Positions 6,343-9,590 of a stretch of 9,590 bases of DNA are shown piece after piece. The translations under genes and the position numbers were made by a program. The DNA lies in contig JAQVWU010000081.1 of assembly GCA_028709565.1 (NCBI GenBank), positions 1 to 9,590 of the forward strand, in the 5' to 3' direction. Each line of letters starts with the position of its first letter. Within the stretch, counting starts at the first letter, position 1. The notes under the pieces are model-generated. The model made no database searches. It saw only the letters and a list, made by a program, of their open reading frames with translations, and had not been told where the DNA came from. The DNA comes from Eubacteriales bacterium (lineage in GTDB: Bacteria; Bacillota; Clostridia; Oscillospirales; CAG-272).

Positions 6343-6849
6343 ATGACTAAAAAGCCATATCACGCCAAATCGCCGCTGTTTCCGGTTGCGATACTGCATA
6401 TCGCGGCGGTTTCGGTGTCGGGGCTGATAAATATAATGTATTCGCTGAATTTCGAGTCAATAAATGCCGCGGCGGCAGCGATTTCGTCGGGGGCGGCGAT
6501 TGCCGTTTACATATACGGAGCGGCTGCCGTTTGCCGACGTCAATTCACCGACCTTGCGGGTTTCGGAATCGTATTCTGGGGCATCACCCTCTGTGGCTTC
6601 GTTTTTTACGCGATGTTTAATCTGTTTGGTTATCCGGTGACTATAAATATCCCGAATATGACGGCGCTGATGAGACTGCTGCTCGTATTCATTACACTGC
6701 CGCTGCTTGCCTGTAATTATATTATAGCGGCGATGCCCCGTTTATGGATTTCTTTTGGTTTAGCGCTTATCCTTCCGCTGTCGTTGTTAGTTTTAAATCT
6801 GATTATATATATAAAAATAAAAAGCAAAGGTACCGAATCGGATGATTAA
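6343..6849 (+). CDS. Five-span integral membrane protein of unknown function
   Basis: I do not recognise the family. The 168-residue product is almost entirely hydrophobic, with about five predicted membrane segments (near residues 11-34, 40-63, 71-96, 104-130 and 132-160) and a short basic, then acidic tail (KIKSKGTESDD). No transport or catalytic motif is evident. The start is ATG 6343, which has GGAGG (6329-6333) 9 bases upstream. A TTG two codons earlier is in frame but too close to that site. It is the first gene of a plus-strand unit beginning at the promoter at 6291. Its end overlaps the RNase M5 gene by 8 bases, which suggests translational coupling rather than a shared function. Confidence 0.8.
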   Translation: MTKKPYHAKSPLFPVAILHIAAVSVSGLINIMYSLNFESINAAAAAISSGAAIAVYIYGAAAVCRRQFTDLAGFGIVFWGITLCGFVFYAMFNLFGYPVTINIPNMTALMRLLLVFITLPLLACNYIIAAMPRLWISFGLALILPLSLLVLNLIIYIKIKSKGTESDD

Positions 6850-7441
6850 AAGATTAAAAATCAGCCTTCCGATTATAGTTGAGGGCAGATATGACAAACA
6901 CCGTCTGTCCTCGCTGCTGGACGCCAGGATAATAACAACCGACGGGTTCGGCATATTCCGAGAAGAGGAAAAACGGGCGTTTATCCGCCGGCTGGCTGCC
7001 CGCGGCGGTATAATCGTTATGACCGACAGCGACGGAGCGGGGCTGATTATACGCAATTACCTCAAGTCGGTATTGCCGGCGGGCAGTATCAGGCATGTGT
7101 ATATTCCGCAGGTGCAGGGCAGGGAGCGCCGCAAAAAAACAGGTTCCAAAGAAGGGCTCATAGGGGTTGAGGGTATTGACGCCGATACGCTGCTGAGGCT
7201 CCTTGAACCGTACGCCGAGGGCTGCGGGACGGACCCGCATTGCACTATCACTAAATCCGACTTTTATGCCGACGGGATGTCCGGCCGGCCGGACAGCGCC
7301 CGGCGCAGAAGAGCCTTCGCCTCGATTGCCGGGCTGCCTGCAAATCTCTCGGCCAACGCCCTTCTTGAAGCGATAAACATGCTGGGTCTGGACAGGGAGT
7401 ACAGGCTGTTTATAAATGAAAACGCGGAAAACGCAGAATAA
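6842..7441 (+). CDS. rnmV: Ribonuclease M5 (5S rRNA maturation), Toprim family
   Basis: RNase M5 trims the double-stranded ends of 5S rRNA precursors, acting with ribosomal protein L18 in Bacillus. The 199-residue product has the expected Toprim N-terminal domain: IIVEGRYDK with catalytic Glu14, TTDGFGIF (32-39), and VMTDSDGAG with Asp62 and Asp64. A conserved IGVEGID follows at 107-113, and then the RNase M5 C-terminal domain with ADGMSGRPDSARRRRAF and GLP (143-166). Length is slightly above the 186 residues of the B. subtilis enzyme because of a short acidic tail. The ATG at 6842 lies inside the upstream gene (8-base overlap), with AAAGG 11 bases upstream. In B. subtilis the gene lies next to ksgA and a TatD-type gene; here the neighbours are membrane proteins, an atypical setting. 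Confidence 0.92.
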   Translation: MIKRLKISLPIIVEGRYDKHRLSSLLDARIITTDGFGIFREEEKRAFIRRLAARGGIIVMTDSDGAGLIIRNYLKSVLPAGSIRHVYIPQVQGRERRKKTGSKEGLIGVEGIDADTLLRLLEPYAEGCGTDPHCTITKSDFYADGMSGRPDSARRRRAFASIAGLPANLSANALLEAINMLGLDREYRLFINENAENAE

Positions 7442-7485
7442 GATATAAAGTATATAATTCAGGACGAAGAAACGGGCGCAATAAA

Positions 7486-7908
7486 ATGACAGATAAAATC
7501 AAAGCCATATATATAAAATACCGGGAGCTTATAGCGTATGTATTCTGCGGCGGATTGACCACCCTTATGGATTTCGGCGTATACATGCTTCTTACCGATT
7601 ATTTGTTTCTGGATGTTGTTCCGTCCAATATAATCGCATGGGCGGCAGCGGTGCTCTTCGCCTTCACCGTTAATAAAATCTTCGTGTTTGAAGACCGCTG
7701 TGCCGCACCGATGATTATTCTTACTCAGTTTATCTCCTTCGCCTCAATGCGTGCCGCGTCGGGCGGTTTTTCAACATTTGTTTTATGGTTGTTTACCGAG
7801 CGATACGGCTTTAACGATATATGTATAAAAGCGCTGACTTCGATTGCCGTTATCATATTGAATTATATATTCAGCAAACTGATAATATTTAAAAACAAAA
7901 ACCGCTGA
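7486..7908 (+). CDS. GtrA-like family membrane protein
   Basis: GtrA-like proteins are small four-span membrane proteins linked to transfer of lipid-carried sugars for cell-surface polysaccharides. The 140-residue product has normal family length and the hallmarks YVFCGGLTTLMDFGVY in span 1, NKIFVFED after span 2, and NYIFSKLIIFKNK at the end of span 4. No glycosyltransferase gene is adjacent in this window, so the sugar or glycan involved is unknown. The ATG at 7486 lacks a strong ribosome binding site (GAAGAAACGGG upstream is poor), so initiation may depend on translation of the upstream rnmV gene, which ends 44 bases earlier. The TGA at 7906-7908 touches the terminator stem. Confidence 0.9.
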   Translation: MTDKIKAIYIKYRELIAYVFCGGLTTLMDFGVYMLLTDYLFLDVVPSNIIAWAAAVLFAFTVNKIFVFEDRCAAPMIILTQFISFASMRAASGGFSTFVLWLFTERYGFNDICIKALTSIAVIILNYIFSKLIIFKNKNR

Positions 7909-7938
7909 AAAACAGGCTTTCTATGAAAGCCTGTTTTT
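7908..7938. terminator. Bidirectional terminator between convergent gtrA-like and nspC genes
   Basis: AAAAACAGGCTTTC (7908-7921) pairs perfectly over 14 bp with GAAAGCCTGTTTTT (7925-7938) around a TAT loop. The A/T ends provide T-runs in both directions. It begins at the last base of the gtrA-like stop codon and contains the stop codon of nspC (7921-7923), so it serves both genes. Confidence 0.92.
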
Positions 7939-9054
7939 ATAATCGTGATAGCCGAAGCTGCGTATCGTTCTGTATCCGCCGTCCGCCTCTCTTAAAATGA
8001 TGGCAGGCAGGGGCATGCCGTTAAAGGTGTTGTTTTTCACCATGGTATAGATGGCCATGTCCCCGAAAACCAGTCTGTCTCCCGCTCTGAGCGGCTCATC
8101 GAAGGAATAATCGCCGATAATGTCTCCCGCCAGACAGGTGGGGCCGCCCAGACGGTAGGTATGCTGTTTTTCGAAAATTTCACCCGAACCGAACAACGGG
8201 GGGCGATAGGGCATTTCGAGCACGTCGGGCATATGGCACGCAGCGGAGGCGTCCAGAATTGCTATATCAAAGCCGTTGTAAACAATATCGACTACCGTCG
8301 TGACAAGATATCCGGCATTGAACGCAATCGCTTCGCCCGGTTCAAGATAGACGCTGACACCGTATTTATCGGTGAAGCGGTTTACACAATCCAGCAGCAG
8401 CGGAATATCATAATCCTCGCGGGTGATATGATGCCCGCCGCCGAAATTAATCCATTTGACGCGGCTGAGATACGGACCGAACTTAGCCTCCACCGCTTCA
8501 AGGGTCTGAGCCAGCGCGTCCGCGTTTTGCTCGCACAGCGTATGAAAATGGATGCCCGATACACCGTCAACCGATTCGCCCCGGAAGGAAGCGGCGGTTA
8601 TACCGAGGCGGGAACGGGGGGCGCAGGGGTCGTATATGTCCTGACCCTTCTGGGTTGAACATTCGGGATTTATTCTCAGCCCGATTTCCCGTCCTGCCCG
8701 GAGGACCCTGTCCCTGTATTTATAAAACTGAGAGAATGAATTGAATATTATGTGGTCGCAGTATGTGATTATTTCGTCTATTTCGTGGTCGCGATAGGCG
8801 GGCGAAAAGACGTGGTTTTCCCCGCCCATTTCCTCATAACCGAGCCTCGCTTCATATAGACCGCTCGCGGCGGTACCGTCCAGGTACCGCTTTATCAGCG
8901 GGTATACGGCAAACATGGAAAAAGCCTTTTGCGCCAGCAATATGCGGGCGCCGCATTTTTCCGAGACACCCTTTAATATTCGCAGATTGTTTTCAAGCCG
9001 CTGCGTGTCAATTACATAACACGGGGTCGGCAGACCGTCAAAATCAACCGGCAT
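7921..9054 (-). CDS. nspC: Carboxynorspermidine/carboxyspermidine decarboxylase
   Basis: This PLP-dependent fold-III (alanine racemase-type) decarboxylase converts carboxyspermidine or carboxynorspermidine to spermidine or norspermidine in the cytoplasm. The 377-residue product has normal family length. Visible features are LAQKAFSM with the PLP-binding Lys43, GIHFHTLCEQ (168-176), the phosphate-binding FGGGHH (204-209), EPGE (238-241), GGPTCLAGDIIGDY with catalytic Cys307, and GDMAIYTMVKNNTFNG near the C-terminus. The last Cys motif and the short length separate it from diaminopimelate and ornithine decarboxylases. The start is taken as ATG 9054, which shares one base with the TGA of the dehydrogenase gene (TGATG). 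A GTG one codon upstream is an alternative. The junction points to translational coupling. The product specificity (spermidine or norspermidine) cannot be read from sequence. Confidence 0.94.
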   Translation of the reverse strand: MPVDFDGLPTPCYVIDTQRLENNLRILKGVSEKCGARILLAQKAFSMFAVYPLIKRYLDGTAASGLYEARLGYEEMGGENHVFSPAYRDHEIDEIITYCDHIIFNSFSQFYKYRDRVLRAGREIGLRINPECSTQKGQDIYDPCAPRSRLGITAASFRGESVDGVSGIHFHTLCEQNADALAQTLEAVEAKFGPYLSRVKWINFGGGHHITREDYDIPLLLDCVNRFTDKYGVSVYLEPGEAIAFNAGYLVTTVVDIVYNGFDIAILDASAACHMPDVLEMPYRPPLFGSGEIFEKQHTYRLGGPTCLAGDIIGDYSFDEPLRAGDRLVFGDMAIYTMVKNNTFNGMPLPAIILREADGGYRTIRSFGYHDYKNRLS

Positions 9055-9590
9055 CACTCGACCTGTCGGGGGTTAAAGCTTTCCTGCCACGGCAGTCCCC
9101 ATTTGTTGAGTTGGTCCATAAAGGGGTCGGGGTCAAATTCCTCGATGTTGTATACCCCGGCTTTGCGCCATTTGCCGGTGAGCAGCATAGCCGCTCCGAT
9201 CATGGCGGGTACGCCGGTAGTATAGGCTACCGCCTGAGAGCCTATCTCTTTGTAACAGCTTTCATGGTCGCATACATTATACAGATAATAGGTCTTGTCT
9301 TTTCCGTCCTTCTTTCCGTTGAAGATGCAGCCGATATTGGTTTTACCTTTAGTGCGGGGTCCGAGAGAGGACGGGTCGGGCAGCACGGCTGCCAGGAACT
9401 TGAGGGGAACAATCATTTTTCCGTCAAATTCTATGGGTTCAATGGAGGTCATGCCCACATTCTCCAGACATTTGAGCTGGGTGAGATAACTCTGACCGAA
9501 TGTCATAAAAAAGCGTATGCGTTTTATACCCGGTATATTCAGCGCCAGTGATTCCAGTTCCTCATGGTGGAGCAGATACATGTCTTTTTC
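9054..9590 (-). CDS. Carboxynorspermidine/carboxyspermidine dehydrogenase, C-terminal part (start outside window)
   Basis: This saccharopine-dehydrogenase-like enzyme reductively couples aspartate beta-semialdehyde with putrescine or 1,3-diaminopropane, using NADPH, to give carboxyspermidine or carboxynorspermidine. The next gene, nspC, decarboxylates this product. The frame is open to the right edge; 178 residues of a family of about 400 are visible, so the NADPH-binding N-terminus is missing. Typical segments are EKDMYLLHHEELESL, IRFFMTFGQSYL, VGMTSIEPIEFDG, VCDHESCYKEIGSQAVAYTTGVPA and the end PWQESFNPRQVE. True lysine-pathway saccharopine dehydrogenases are close relatives, but coupling to nspC settles the assignment. 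Stop TGA is at 9054-9056. The promoter and any upstream genes lie outside the window. Confidence 0.92.
   Translation of the reverse strand, partial: EKDMYLLHHEELESLALNIPGIKRIRFFMTFGQSYLTQLKCLENVGMTSIEPIEFDGKMIVPLKFLAAVLPDPSSLGPRTKGKTNIGCIFNGKKDGKDKTYYLYNVCDHESCYKEIGSQAVAYTTGVPAMIGAAMLLTGKWRKAGVYNIEEFDPDPFMDQLNKWGLPWQESFNPRQVE

Noticed and set aside
8161..8658. Plus-strand reading frame of 165 codons inside nspC
   Set aside because: It lies antisense to conserved nspC motifs (GGGHH, EPGE, catalytic Cys) and has no recognisable domain.

Overview
The window looks like a chromosomal stretch of a Gram-positive, probably anaerobic member of the Bacillota (class Clostridia; an Oscillospirales-type relative is a guess). 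Supporting signs are an RNase M5 gene of the Firmicute type, strong sigma-A promoters with TGnTATAAT -10 boxes, GGAGG-type ribosome binding sites, a surface protein with a QTAD / membrane segment / RKK tail, a lipoprotein, and the carboxyspermidine polyamine route common in gut anaerobes. Base composition is moderate and intergenic regions are AT-rich. No rRNA, tRNA or CRISPR array was seen.

Layout. (1) 1-378: the C-terminal end of an IS66-family transposase that enters from the left. (2) 473-1870: a MATE-family multidrug/cation exporter. (3) 2015-3104: a transcription unit with a strong promoter, a 46-residue membrane peptide, a 248-residue secreted surface protein and a bidirectional terminator. 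The small peptide is essentially a free copy of the surface protein's C-terminal anchor. (4) On the minus strand, read from 6218 down to 3130: a promoter, a two-span membrane protein, a lipoprotein, an MtnA-like isomerase and a class II aldolase. The last two are consecutive enzymes of the so-called DHAP shunt, which salvages methylthioadenosine and/or 5'-deoxyadenosine. (5) 6291-7938 on the plus strand: a complete unit of promoter, five-span membrane protein, RNase M5, GtrA-like protein and terminator. (6) On the minus strand from the right edge to 7921: the C-terminal part of carboxy(nor)spermidine dehydrogenase followed by carboxy(nor)spermidine decarboxylase, coupled through a TGATG junction and sharing the bidirectional terminator with the gtrA-like gene.

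How the parts may fit together. The dehydrogenase/decarboxylase pair makes spermidine (or norspermidine) from aspartate semialdehyde and a diamine, without decarboxylated SAM, so it yields no methylthioadenosine. This makes 5'-deoxyadenosine from radical-SAM enzymes a more likely substrate source for the MtnA/aldolase pair than polyamine synthesis. That link is an inference. The most unusual item is the orphan anchor peptide at 2080-2220, with its own strong promoter directly upstream of a protein carrying the same anchor. Most of the remaining genes are ordinary housekeeping or membrane functions; three (the lipoprotein and the two- and five-span membrane proteins) were not recognised.
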